Part shown: positions 49,893 to 60,927 of the stretch, piece after piece | How the letters are laid out: every line of letters starts with the position of its first letter | Position numbering within the stretch: position 1 is the stretch's first letter | Source: Pseudonocardia sp. N23 | Lineage (GTDB): Bacteria > Actinomycetota > Actinomycetes > Mycobacteriales > Pseudonocardiaceae | Direction: 5' to 3' | Assembly: GCF_002583555.1 (NCBI RefSeq) | Contig: NZ_BEGX01000106.1 | Coordinates: 35,886 to 99,885 of the forward strand | Length of the DNA: 64,000 nucleotides | Program-made: the position numbers and the translations under genes | The notes under the pieces: model-generated | The model's input: only the letters and a program-made list of their open reading frames with translations | Database searches by the model: none | What the model was told of the DNA's origin: nothing

Positions 49893-49920
49893 CTGTCACA
49901 ACGGGGGTGGCTGATAGCGT
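49893..49920 (+). promoter_or_regulatory. pyr operon promoter
   Basis: CTGTCA (49893-49898) and TAGCGT (49915-49920), 16 bases apart, form a plausible housekeeping promoter. The expected transcript starts near 49927, a few bases before the PyrR-binding element, which rules out upstream in-frame starts for pyrR. Confidence 0.5.
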
Positions 49921-49931
49921 GGCTGCGCACC

Positions 49932-49970
49932 AATCCTTTAACGACCCGTCCGGAGAGGCGGGGAAGGAGA
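49932..49970 (+). promoter_or_regulatory. PyrR-binding leader element (pyr translational control)
   Basis: The leader contains TCCTTTAACGACC followed by GTCCGGAGAGGCGGGGAAGG. The core UCCGGAGAGGC matches the PyrR anti-antiterminator loop consensus (UCCnGnGAGGyU), and the flanks TCCTT (49934-49938) and AAGGA (49964-49968) pair to close the stem. AAGGAGAG is also the pyrR Shine-Dalgarno sequence, eight bases before GTG 49979. UMP-bound PyrR should therefore hold the stem and block translation, the mechanism described for Mycobacterium smegmatis. Confidence 0.85.
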
Positions 49971-49978
49971 GCGAACTC

Positions 49979-50566
49979 GTGGCGAACGACCGCCGCGGGG
50001 ACGTCGGTGGCGAGGGGACCGGTCTGCCCGACCACGAACTCCTCAGTGCCTCCGACGTCACCCGCACCATCGCGCGCATCGCGCACCAGATCATCGAGAA
50101 GACCGCGGACGCCGAGCACGTCGTGCTCATCGGCATCCCGACCCGCGGCACCGTCCTGGCCCGCAGGCTCGCCGCCGCCGTCGCCGAGTTCGGCGGGACC
50201 GAACCGGCCGTCGGCACCGTCGACCCGACGCTCTACCGCGACGACCTGCGCCGCCGCCCCACCCGGGCGCTGGAGGACACGCAGTTCCCCGAGGGCGGTG
50301 TCGACGACGCGCTCGTCGTCCTCGTCGACGACGTCCTGATGTCGGGCCGCACGGTCCGCGCCGCGCTCGACGCCCTGTCGGAGCACGGCAGGCCCCGCTC
50401 GGTCCAGCTCGCGGTCCTGGTCGACCGCGGCCACCGGGAGCTGCCCATCCGCGCCGACTACGTCGGCAAGAACGTTCCGACCTCGCGCAGCGAGCTGATC
50501 CTGGTGTCGCTCACCGAGATCGACGGCGAGGACCGGGTCTCGATCCGCAGGGGGGCGGGGGAGTGA
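49979..50566 (+). CDS. pyrR: Pyrimidine operon regulator / uracil phosphoribosyltransferase PyrR
   Basis: PyrR binds pyr mRNA in a UMP-dependent way and has weak UPRTase activity. The 195-residue protein has IGIPTRGTVLARRLA, RDDLRRRP and the PRPP motif VVLVDDVLMSGRTVRAALDAL, plus DRGHRELPIRADYVGKNVPTS. GTG 49979 is preferred because AAGGAGAG precedes it and the start at 49907 would lie before the transcription start. It opens the operon pyrR-pyrB-pyrC-carA-carB-pyrF, every junction of which overlaps by one to four bases. Confidence 0.94.
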   Translation: MANDRRGDVGGEGTGLPDHELLSASDVTRTIARIAHQIIEKTADAEHVVLIGIPTRGTVLARRLAAAVAEFGGTEPAVGTVDPTLYRDDLRRRPTRALEDTQFPEGGVDDALVVLVDDVLMSGRTVRAALDALSEHGRPRSVQLAVLVDRGHRELPIRADYVGKNVPTSRSELILVSLTEIDGEDRVSIRRGAGE

Positions 50567-51507
50567 AGCACCTTCTCACCGTCACCGACCTCGACGCGGC
50601 CACCGCGACGGCACTGCTCGACACGTCCGACCGGTTGCGCCAGGCGCTGCTGGGCCGGGAGGTCCGCAAGCTGCCGACGCTGCGCGGGCGCACCGTCATC
50701 ACCATGTTCTACGAGGACTCCACGCGCACCCGGGTCTCGTTCGAGATCGCCGGCAAGTGGATGAGCGCCGACACCGTCAACGTCAGCGCCAAGGGCTCCT
50801 CGGTCTCCAAGGGCGAGTCGCTGCGCGACACCTCCCTGACGCTGTCGGCGATGGGCGCCGACTGCGTGATCGTCCGTCACCCCGCATCCGGTGCGGCACA
50901 CCGCCTCGCGGGCTGGGCCGACAAGGACCAGGCGGCGACGGGCACCCACACCTCGATCGTCAACGCCGGCGACGGCACCCACGAGCACCCCACCCAGGCG
51001 TTGCTCGACGCCGCGACCCTGCGCGACCGGCTCGGGTCGGTCGCCGGGCGGCGGATCGGGATCGTCGGCGACGTGCTGCACAGCCGTGTCGCGCGCTCCA
51101 ACGTCTTCCTGCTGGCCACGCTCGGCGCGGAGGTCGTGCTGATCGCACCGCCGACGCTGCTGCCCGTCGGGGCGGCGCAGTGGCCGTGCCGGGTGTCGCA
51201 CGACATCGACGCGGAGCTGCCCGGCCTCGACGCGATCATGATGCTGCGCGTGCAGGCCGAACGGATGACGGGCGGGTTCTTCCCGTCCTCGCGCGAGTAC
51301 GCGGTGTCCTACGGCCTGTCCGAGGCACGGGCGGCGATGCTGCCCGAGCACGGCGTCGTGCTGCACCCCGGCCCGATGGTGCGCGGCATGGAGATCGCGC
51401 CCTCCGTGGCCGACTCGGCGCGCGCCGCGATCCTGGCCCAGGTCCGCAACGGCGTCCACGTGCGGATGGCCGTCCTCTACCACCTTCTCGCGGGAGCCCC
51501 GGAGTGA
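50563..51507 (+). CDS. pyrB: Aspartate carbamoyltransferase catalytic subunit
   Basis: Forms N-carbamoyl-L-aspartate. The 314-residue protein has the carbamoyl phosphate motif FYEDSTRTRVSFE, KGSSVSKGESLRDT, the HPASGAAHRLA loop, DGTHEHPTQALLDAATLRD and the C-terminal LHPGPMVRGMEI. No pyrI regulatory gene is present, as usual in actinobacteria. GTG 50563 overlaps the pyrR stop by four bases. Confidence 0.97.
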   Translation: MKHLLTVTDLDAATATALLDTSDRLRQALLGREVRKLPTLRGRTVITMFYEDSTRTRVSFEIAGKWMSADTVNVSAKGSSVSKGESLRDTSLTLSAMGADCVIVRHPASGAAHRLAGWADKDQAATGTHTSIVNAGDGTHEHPTQALLDAATLRDRLGSVAGRRIGIVGDVLHSRVARSNVFLLATLGAEVVLIAPPTLLPVGAAQWPCRVSHDIDAELPGLDAIMMLRVQAERMTGGFFPSSREYAVSYGLSEARAAMLPEHGVVLHPGPMVRGMEIAPSVADSARAAILAQVRNGVHVRMAVLYHLLAGAPE

Positions 51508-52805
51508 GCGACCTCTTCATCCGCAACGCCCGTCCGTACGGCGACGACGCCGTCGACCTGGTGGTGAGCGGCGGCGTGATCACCGAGATCGGCACCGGCC
51601 TCACCGCGCCGGACGGCGTCGAGACGATCGATGCCGAGGGGCGGGTCCTGCTGCCCGGTCTGGTCGACCTGCACGTGCACCTGCGTGAGCCGGGCGGCGA
51701 GGAGTCCGAGACGATCGCGACCGGCTCGCGCGCCGCGGCCCTCGGTGGGTTCACCGCCGTGTTCGCCATGCCCAACACCTCGCCGGTCGCCGACACCGAT
51801 GTCGTCACCTCTCACGTGCGCCGCCGCGGCGCCGAGGTCGGTCTGGTCGACGTCCATCCCGTCGGTGCGGTCACCGTGGGTCTCAAGGGCGAGCGCCTCG
51901 CCGAGCTCGGCACGATGGCGTCGGCGTCCGGCGTGCGGATGTTCTCCGACGACGGTCACTGCGTGAACGACCCGCTGGTCATGCGGCGCGCGCTGGAGTA
52001 CGCCTCGGCGCTCGACGTCGTGATCGCCCAGCACGCCGAGGACCACCGGCTCACCCAGGGCGCCCAGGCCAACGAGGGCGTCGTCGCGTCCCGGCTCGGG
52101 CTCGCAGGCTGGCCCGCCACCGCGGAGGAGACGATCGTCGCCCGCGACTGCGCGCTCGCCCGCGAGGCCGGGGCCCGGCTGCACGTGTGCCACGTGTCGT
52201 CGGCACGCACCGTCGACGTGCTGCGCAGCGCCAAGGCCGCGGGGGTGAAGGTGTCCGCGGAGGTCACCCCGCACCACCTGCTGCTCACCGACGCCGCGCT
52301 GACCAGCTACGACCCGGTCAACAAGGTCAACCCGCCGCTGCGCACCGCGGCCGACACGCAGGCGATGCGGGCCGCGCTCGCCGAGGGCGTCATCGACGTC
52401 GTCGCCACCGACCACGCGCCGCACGCCAGCCAGTACAAGGACACCGAGTGGCAGGTGGCCAAGCCCGGCATGCTCGGCCTGCAGACCGCACTCTCGGTCG
52501 TCGTGCACACGATGGTCGAGCCCGGCCTGCTCGACTGGCACGGCGTCGCCCGCGTCATGTCCGAGCGGCCCGCCGAGATCGCGGGGCTGCCCGACCAGGG
52601 CCGCCCGATCGCGGTCGGTGAACCCGCGAACCTGACCCTCGTCGACGGTGACGAGCCGTGGACGGTCCGCGGCGCCACGCTCGCGAGCCTGGCCTCGAAC
52701 ACCCCGTACGAGGGGATGCGGCTGCCCGCCGTGGTCACGGCCACGGTGCTGCGCGGGCGGGTCACGGCCCGCGACGGGCGCATCGTCGAACCGGTGGCGA
52801 CGTGA
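51504..52805 (+). CDS. pyrC: Dihydroorotase
   Basis: Cyclises carbamoyl aspartate to dihydroorotate. The 433-residue amidohydrolase has the metal motif LVDLHVHLREPG, the further ligands in VIAQHAEDHRL and LHVCHVSSA, TPHHLLL and VDVVATDHAPH. The length and HVHLREPG wording are type I dihydroorotase. GTG 51504 overlaps the pyrB stop and the gene itself overlaps carA by four bases. Confidence 0.96.
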   Translation: MSDLFIRNARPYGDDAVDLVVSGGVITEIGTGLTAPDGVETIDAEGRVLLPGLVDLHVHLREPGGEESETIATGSRAAALGGFTAVFAMPNTSPVADTDVVTSHVRRRGAEVGLVDVHPVGAVTVGLKGERLAELGTMASASGVRMFSDDGHCVNDPLVMRRALEYASALDVVIAQHAEDHRLTQGAQANEGVVASRLGLAGWPATAEETIVARDCALAREAGARLHVCHVSSARTVDVLRSAKAAGVKVSAEVTPHHLLLTDAALTSYDPVNKVNPPLRTAADTQAMRAALAEGVIDVVATDHAPHASQYKDTEWQVAKPGMLGLQTALSVVVHTMVEPGLLDWHGVARVMSERPAEIAGLPDQGRPIAVGEPANLTLVDGDEPWTVRGATLASLASNTPYEGMRLPAVVTATVLRGRVTARDGRIVEPVAT

Positions 52806-54477
52806 GCGCGGTTGGCACGGCGCTGCTCGTGCTCGAGGACGGGCGCATCTTCCGCGGCGAGGAGTTCGGCGCGGCCGGTGCGAACCTCGGCGAGGCCGTC
52901 TTCACCACCGGCATGACCGGCTACCAGGAGACGCTGACCGACCCGTCCTACCACCGGCAGATCGTCGTGCAGACCGCCCCGCAGATCGGCAACACCGGCT
53001 GGAACGACGAGGACGACGAGTCCGCCCGCGTCCAGGTCGCGGGCTACGTGGTGCGCGACCCGGCGCGCCGGCCGTCGAACTGGCGGTCGCAGCGTGCGCT
53101 GGGTGACGTCCTCGTCGAGCAGGGCGTCGTCGGCGTCGCCGGGGTCGACACCCGGGCCGTCGTGCGGCACCTGCGCGAGCGCGGGGCCATGCGCGCCGGT
53201 GTCTTCTCCGGTGACGCGCTGGCACCCGACGCCGAGCTCGTCGAGCGGGTGCTCGCGAGCCCGACGATGGAGGGCGCCGACCTCTACGGCGCCGTCAGCA
53301 CCCACGAGCCGTACGTCGTGCCCGCCGGCGGCACGGCCGAGGGCGGGGCCCGGTTCCGGGTCGCGGCGCTCGACGTCGGCATCAAGGCGAACACGCCGCG
53401 GATGCTGGCCGCCCGCGGCATCGAGGTGCACGTGCTGCCCGCGGCGACGTCGATCGAGCAGATCGTCGACCTGGGCGTCGACGGGTTCTTCCTGTCCAAC
53501 GGGCCGGGCGACCCGGCGACGGCCGATGCGCCGGTCGCGCTCACCCGGGCGGTGCTCGAACGCGGCATCCCGACGTTCGGCATCTGTTTCGGCAACCAGA
53601 TCCTCGCCCGGGCGCTGGGCCGCGGGACGTACAAGATGCGCTACGGCCACCGCGGCATCAACGTCCCGGTCGTCGAGCACGCCACCGGCCGGGTGGCGAT
53701 CACCTCGCAGAACCACGGGTTCGCGGTCGAGGGCGAGGCGGGGGAGCGGTTCGTCACCCCCTACGGCCCGGCCCGGATCACCCACACCTGCCCGAACGAC
53801 GGCTGCGTCGAAGGCCTTGCGGGCGAGGGCTTCCCGGCGTTCAGCGTGCAGTACCACCCGGAGGCGGCGGCGGGCCCGCACGACGCGGCGGACCTGTTCG
53901 ACCGCTTCGTCACGCTGATGGCCGACCGGCCCGCGCGTGGCGCGGCCCTCTCGCCGCTGCCGCACCGGCGCGACGAGGAGCCTGCCGCCGTGCCCGTCGG
54001 GGACGCCCCTGTGGACGACGCCCCCGTGACGGGCGTCGCTGTGGAGGGCGTCGCTGTGGAGGATGCCGCCGCGGAGCTTGTCGCTGCGGAGCTTGTCGCT
54101 GCGGAGGGCGTCGCTGTGGAGGGCGTCGCTGCGGAGGATGCCGCTGCGGAGGACGTCGCTGCGGAGGACAGCACCCGGTGTGCGGCCGACGACGAGGACG
54201 CGGTGGCGGAGCCCGCCGAGCCCGCCGCGCCTGCCGAGCGGGTCGACATCACCGTCCACGGCGAGCCGACGATGCTGCTGCCGCAGACGGTCGTGCCCGC
54301 CGACGACCCCGGCGCGCAGCAGCGCGACGGCCAGGGGGTCGACGAGACCGTCGCCCTGCCGCGTGTGGTCCCCGGCGCCGACGACGACCCGGCCGACCCC
54401 GCTCCCGACGACGACCTGTTCCACGACTCCGGTGGCCGCCACCGGCTCATCGAGCGCCACGACGGGGAGGAGGCCTG

Positions 54478-54478
<1 letters not shown>
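52802..54478 (+). CDS. carA: Carbamoyl-phosphate synthase small subunit with long C-terminal extension
   Basis: The glutaminase subunit supplying ammonia to CarB. Residues 1-382 are normal: the N-terminal domain (FTTGMTGYQETLTDPSYHRQ) and a class I glutaminase with C262 in FGICFGNQ and H352/E354 in YHPEAAAG. About 175 extra residues follow, acidic and Ala/Val/Glu rich, including eleven near-copies of a 15-bp repeat, then an Asp/Pro-rich tail. The usual length is about 380 residues, so this is a marked extension, but the glutaminase core is complete. A fusion to another known domain is not apparent. It overlaps carB by one base (TGATG). Confidence 0.95.
54001..54165 (+). repeat. 15-bp minisatellite in the carA extension
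   Basis: Eleven consecutive 15-bp units, of which nine (54031-54165) are close copies of GGGCGTCGCTGTGGA or GGATGCCGCTGCGGA and two (54076 and 54091) are identical GCTTGTCGCTGCGGA units. They encode five-residue blocks of the type E-G-V-A-V or E-D-A-A-A. The frame is preserved throughout. Confidence 0.92.
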
Positions 54479-57767
<3,289 letters not shown>

Positions 57768-57771
<4 letters not shown>

Positions 57772-58601
57772 GCGACCGTTTCGGCGCGCGGCTCGCGCGG
57801 ACGGCCGACGCGTTCGGCACGCTCTGTGTCGGCATCGACCCGCACCCCTCGCTGCTCGCGGAGTGGGGCCTCACCGACGACCCCGACGGGCTCGCCCGGT
57901 TCTGCGACGTCTGCCTCGACGGCCTCGGGGGGCACGTCGGCCTGGTCAAGCCGCAGTCCGCGTTCTTCGAACGGCACGGCTCGGCCGGGGTGGCGGTGCT
58001 GGAGCGGCTGCTCGCCGGGCTGGCGCAGACACCCACCCTGAGCCTGCTCGACGTCAAACGCGGCGACATCGGCTCGACAATGGACGGCTACGCCGACGCC
58101 TACCTGGGCGTCGGCGCGCCGCTGGGTGCCGACGCCGTCACGCTCTCGCCCTACCTCGGTTTCGGCTCGCTGGCGCCTGCGCTGCGGGCCGCGGAGGAGG
58201 CGGGGCGCGGCGTGTTCGTGCTGGCCAGGACGTCGAACCCGGAGGGCGGGCCGGTGCAGCTGGCCGACTGGTCGGGCCGCAGCGTCGCCCAGGGGATCGT
58301 CGACGGGGCGGCCGCGGCCAACGCGGACGTCACGCCGCTCGGCGACGTGGGCGTCGTGATCGGCGCGACCCACGAGCACGGCCTCGACCTGTCCGCGCTC
58401 GGCGGCGCGGTGCTGGCGCCGGGCCTCGGAGCGCAGGGCGCGAGCCCGGCCGACGTCGCGGCCCGGTTCGCCGGGCTGGCGGGGATCGTCGTGCCCACGG
58501 CGTCGCGGTCGGTGCTGCGTGCCGGTCCGGACCCGGTGGCGCTGCGCGGCGCGGCCGAGGTGTTGCGAGACGAGCTGGAGGCCGCCCGCGCGGCGAGCTG
58601 A
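57768..58601 (+). CDS. pyrF: Orotidine 5'-phosphate decarboxylase (type 2)
   Basis: Decarboxylates OMP to UMP, the last step of the pathway. The 277-residue protein has LCVGIDPHPSLL, the phosphate/product segment KPQSAFFERHG, the catalytic LLDVKRGDIGSTM (Lys and Asp dyad) and VLAPGLGAQG. The DVKRGDIGSTM wording marks the actinobacterial/mycobacterial class. It overlaps carB by four bases and ends the operon. pyrD and pyrE are not in the window. Confidence 0.96.
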
Positions 58602-58731
58602 CACCCGGGCCACGGGTCGGCAACGGCCTGAGCGCCATGGCGTGCGGGAGCCGAGTGGTACTAGCACCCTCGCCCGCCGGTCACCCCTGGTCGATCCTGG
58701 GGACCAGTGGCGAAGGAGGAGGGCCGGTTTG

Positions 58732-59085
58732 GTGGACGTACTGATCGTCGACGATCAGCGACCGTTCCGGCGGGTGGCCCGCACGGTCGTGGGTCTCGTC
58801 GGTGGCTGGCGGGTCGCGGCGGAGGCGGGCAGCGGGGAGGACGCACTCGACGAGGCCGAGCGCCTCCGGCCCGCTGTCGTGCTGATGGACATCAACCTGC
58901 CCGGTATCAACGGGATCGAGGCGACGAGGCGGCTGCTGGCCCGGGCCCCGGGGACGACCGTCGTGCTGCTGTCGACCTACACCGTCGACGACCTGCCCGC
59001 CGACGCCGCCGACTGCGGCGCCGCGGCGTACATCCGCAAGGAGGACCTGACGCCGGCCGCGCTGCGCGCACTGCACGTGGGCTGA
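58732..59085 (+). CDS. Stand-alone response regulator receiver domain
   Basis: A 117-residue CheY-like protein with no output domain. It has the acidic pair in VLIVDDQRPF, the phosphoacceptor Asp in VLMDINLPGINGIEA, the switch Ser in VVLLSTYTVDD and the Lys in AYIRKEDL. The sequence resembles the receiver half of NarL/LuxR-type regulators, so it may be a shortened regulator or a phosphate relay protein. AAGGAGGAGGG before GTG 58732 gives strong translation. No histidine kinase is nearby. It lies 130 bases after pyrF and upstream of mihF. Confidence 0.88.
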   Translation: MDVLIVDDQRPFRRVARTVVGLVGGWRVAAEAGSGEDALDEAERLRPAVVLMDINLPGINGIEATRRLLARAPGTTVVLLSTYTVDDLPADAADCGAAAYIRKEDLTPAALRALHVG

Positions 59086-59514
59086 TACGCGTCCAGGAGC
59101 CCAACGACGGATGTTGTCGGGAAGAACACGTCGCTGCGCGGTGGCCCACCGGTCCGTCCGACCGCCCGTCGGTGGTCGGCGTACCGGCGTGTGCGGACGC
59201 GGCATGCCGTTGCCGTGCGCCGGACGGCGTGGCGGGTGTCCTCGCGTGCGCCGGCTGAGCCGCGCGGTTGTGACGTATCGCCGAACGGCCGGGTCGATCG
59301 CCGCCGTTCGGCCCCGTTCGTGGTATCACCCTTTGGGGGGTCGTCGACGGTAAAGCGCCTGGTGCGACCCCCCGTTCACGGCCTCGTAAGGGTCGTGAGT
59401 ACGTTCGTCCGAGTCTCTTCGGGTCACCCCGCAGAGAGCGCCGACGCAGGTTCCGAGCAGGTCCCGGCGGCGGTCCCACCAGAGCGATGTGCACGACGAA
59501 AGACGGAGGAGATC
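59086..59514 (+). promoter_or_regulatory. Structured non-coding region upstream of mihF
   Basis: No gene is recognised in these 429 bases. Two perfect stems are visible: CCGAACGG (59281-59288) with CCGTTCGG (59304-59311), and GGGGGGTCG (59335-59343) with CGACCCCCC (59365-59373), the latter enclosing 21 bases. The second could act as a terminator for the receiver gene or as part of a long mihF leader. I could not match it to a known RNA family. Confidence 0.4.
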
Positions 59515-59829
59515 GTGGCCCTTCCCCAGCTGACCGAGGAACAGCGCGCCGCAGCGTTGGAGAAGGCGGCCGCCGCGCGCCGGGCCCGGGCAGAGCTGAA
59601 GGACCGGCTCAAGCGAGGCGGTACGACCCTCAAGGAGGTGCTGACCCAGTCCGACACCGACGATGTTCTCGGCAAGATGAGGGTCTCGGCACTGCTCGAG
59701 GCGATGCCGGGTGTCGGCAAGGTCCGTGCGGCGCAGATCATGGAGCGCCTGGAGATCGCGACGAGCCGTCGCCTGCGTGGCCTGGGCGACCGGCAGCGCA
59801 AGGCGCTGCTCACCGAGTTCGAGGGCTGA
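59515..59829 (+). CDS. mihF: Actinobacterial integration host factor mIHF
   Basis: A nucleoid-associated DNA-binding protein essential in mycobacteria and unrelated in sequence to E. coli IHF. The 104-residue protein has the charged N-terminal helix (LTEEQRAAALEKAAAARRARAELKDRLKRG) and the helix-two-turn-helix core KMRVSALLEAMPGVGKVRAAQIMERLEIATSRRLRGLGDRQRKAL. GGAGGAGAT precedes GTG 59515. The order mihF-gmk-rpoZ-coaBC-metK is conserved. Confidence 0.95.
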   Translation: MALPQLTEEQRAAALEKAAAARRARAELKDRLKRGGTTLKEVLTQSDTDDVLGKMRVSALLEAMPGVGKVRAAQIMERLEIATSRRLRGLGDRQRKALLTEFEG

Positions 59830-59952
59830 CGGATCGGGCCGGTCGCATCCCGGGCCCCCGGGCACGTGGTCGATCGGTCCCAGCCCGGCCGTGACGGTGG
59901 CCGGGCCGGGTGGGCGTCGCGAGCGGCGTCCGGAACGGAGCGAGGACGAGGC

Positions 59953-60645
59953 GTGAACCGCGCCCCCGACCCTGCTGGAACCGCCGTGGACGAGCCCTTG
60001 TGCGACGGCCGCTCGCCCGACGCGCCGAGAGGCCGGCTGATCGTGTTGGCCGGCCCCTCGGGCGTCGGGAAGAGCAGCGTCGTCGCCGGGCTGCGCGAGC
60101 AGCTGCCGGAGCTCCACTTCAGCGTGTCGGCGACGACACGCGCCCCGCGCACCGGTGAGGTCGACGGCCGCGACTACCTGTTCGTGTCGTCGGCCGGGTT
60201 CGACGACCTGATCGCCCGCGGTGAACTGCTGGAGTGGGCCGAGATCCACGGCGGCCTGCAACGCTCCGGCACCCCCGCGGCGCCGGTCGAGCAGGCCCGG
60301 GCCGCAGGGCGGCCGGTGCTCGTCGAGGTCGACCTGCAGGGCGCCCGCGCCGTCAAGGCGGCGATCCCGGACGCCGTGACGGTGTTCGTCGACGCCCCCT
60401 CCTTCGAGGAGCTGGCGCGACGTCTCAAGGGCCGCGGGACCGAGTCGGCGGCCCAGTTCGAGCGCCGGTTGCAGACCGCGCGCGAGGAGCTGGCCGCCCG
60501 CGACGAGTTCGACGTCGTCGTCGTCAACGACGACCTGCGGGCAGTGGTCGACAGGTTGGTAGGATTGGCGATCGGCCCCACGCCGCCGGAGAGCAGGCGC
60601 AGGGGTCCTGACGACGATCTCTCCCCACAGGAGTCCTTTAAGTGA
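59953..60645 (+). CDS. gmk: Guanylate kinase
   Basis: Phosphorylates GMP to GDP. The 230-residue protein has the P-loop LAGPSGVGKSSVV, SVSATTRAPRTGEVDGRDYLFVS, FDDLIARGELLEWAEIHGG and the lid RLKGRGTESAAQFERRL. In the substrate segment GGLQRSGTPAAPVEQA, the usual YGT is RSGT, a small departure. About 30 extra residues lie before the core. GTG 59953 follows GAGGACGAGG. It overlaps rpoZ by four bases. Confidence 0.95.
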   Translation: MNRAPDPAGTAVDEPLCDGRSPDAPRGRLIVLAGPSGVGKSSVVAGLREQLPELHFSVSATTRAPRTGEVDGRDYLFVSSAGFDDLIARGELLEWAEIHGGLQRSGTPAAPVEQARAAGRPVLVEVDLQGARAVKAAIPDAVTVFVDAPSFEELARRLKGRGTESAAQFERRLQTAREELAARDEFDVVVVNDDLRAVVDRLVGLAIGPTPPESRRRGPDDDLSPQESFK

Positions 60646-60920
60646 GCATGCCTCTGACCGGTGCAGTCGCCGGTTCCACGCCCGAGGGCATCACCAACCC
60701 GCCCATCGACGACCTGCTCGGTCAGGTGTCGTCGAAGTACGCGCTGGTGATCTACGCCGCCAAGCGGGCCCGCCAGATCAACGACTACTACTCCCAGCTG
60801 GGCGAAGGCCTGCTCGAGTACGTCGGTCCGCTCGTCGAGCCGGGCCCGCGTGAGAAGCCGCTGTCGATCGCCATGCGCGAGATCCAGAGCGGCCTGCTCG
60901 AGCACACCGAGGGCGAGTAG
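60642..60920 (+). CDS. rpoZ: RNA polymerase omega subunit
   Basis: The omega subunit helps assemble RNA polymerase. The 92-residue protein has NPPIDDLLGQVSSKYALVIYAAKRARQINDYY, the conserved beta'-clamping segment, and the C-terminal KPLSIAMREIQSGLLEH. GTG 60642 overlaps the gmk stop; ATG 60648 is an alternative two codons later. Confidence 0.96.
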   Translation: MSMPLTGAVAGSTPEGITNPPIDDLLGQVSSKYALVIYAAKRARQINDYYSQLGEGLLEYVGPLVEPGPREKPLSIAMREIQSGLLEHTEGE

Positions 60921-60927
60921 TCCCGAG

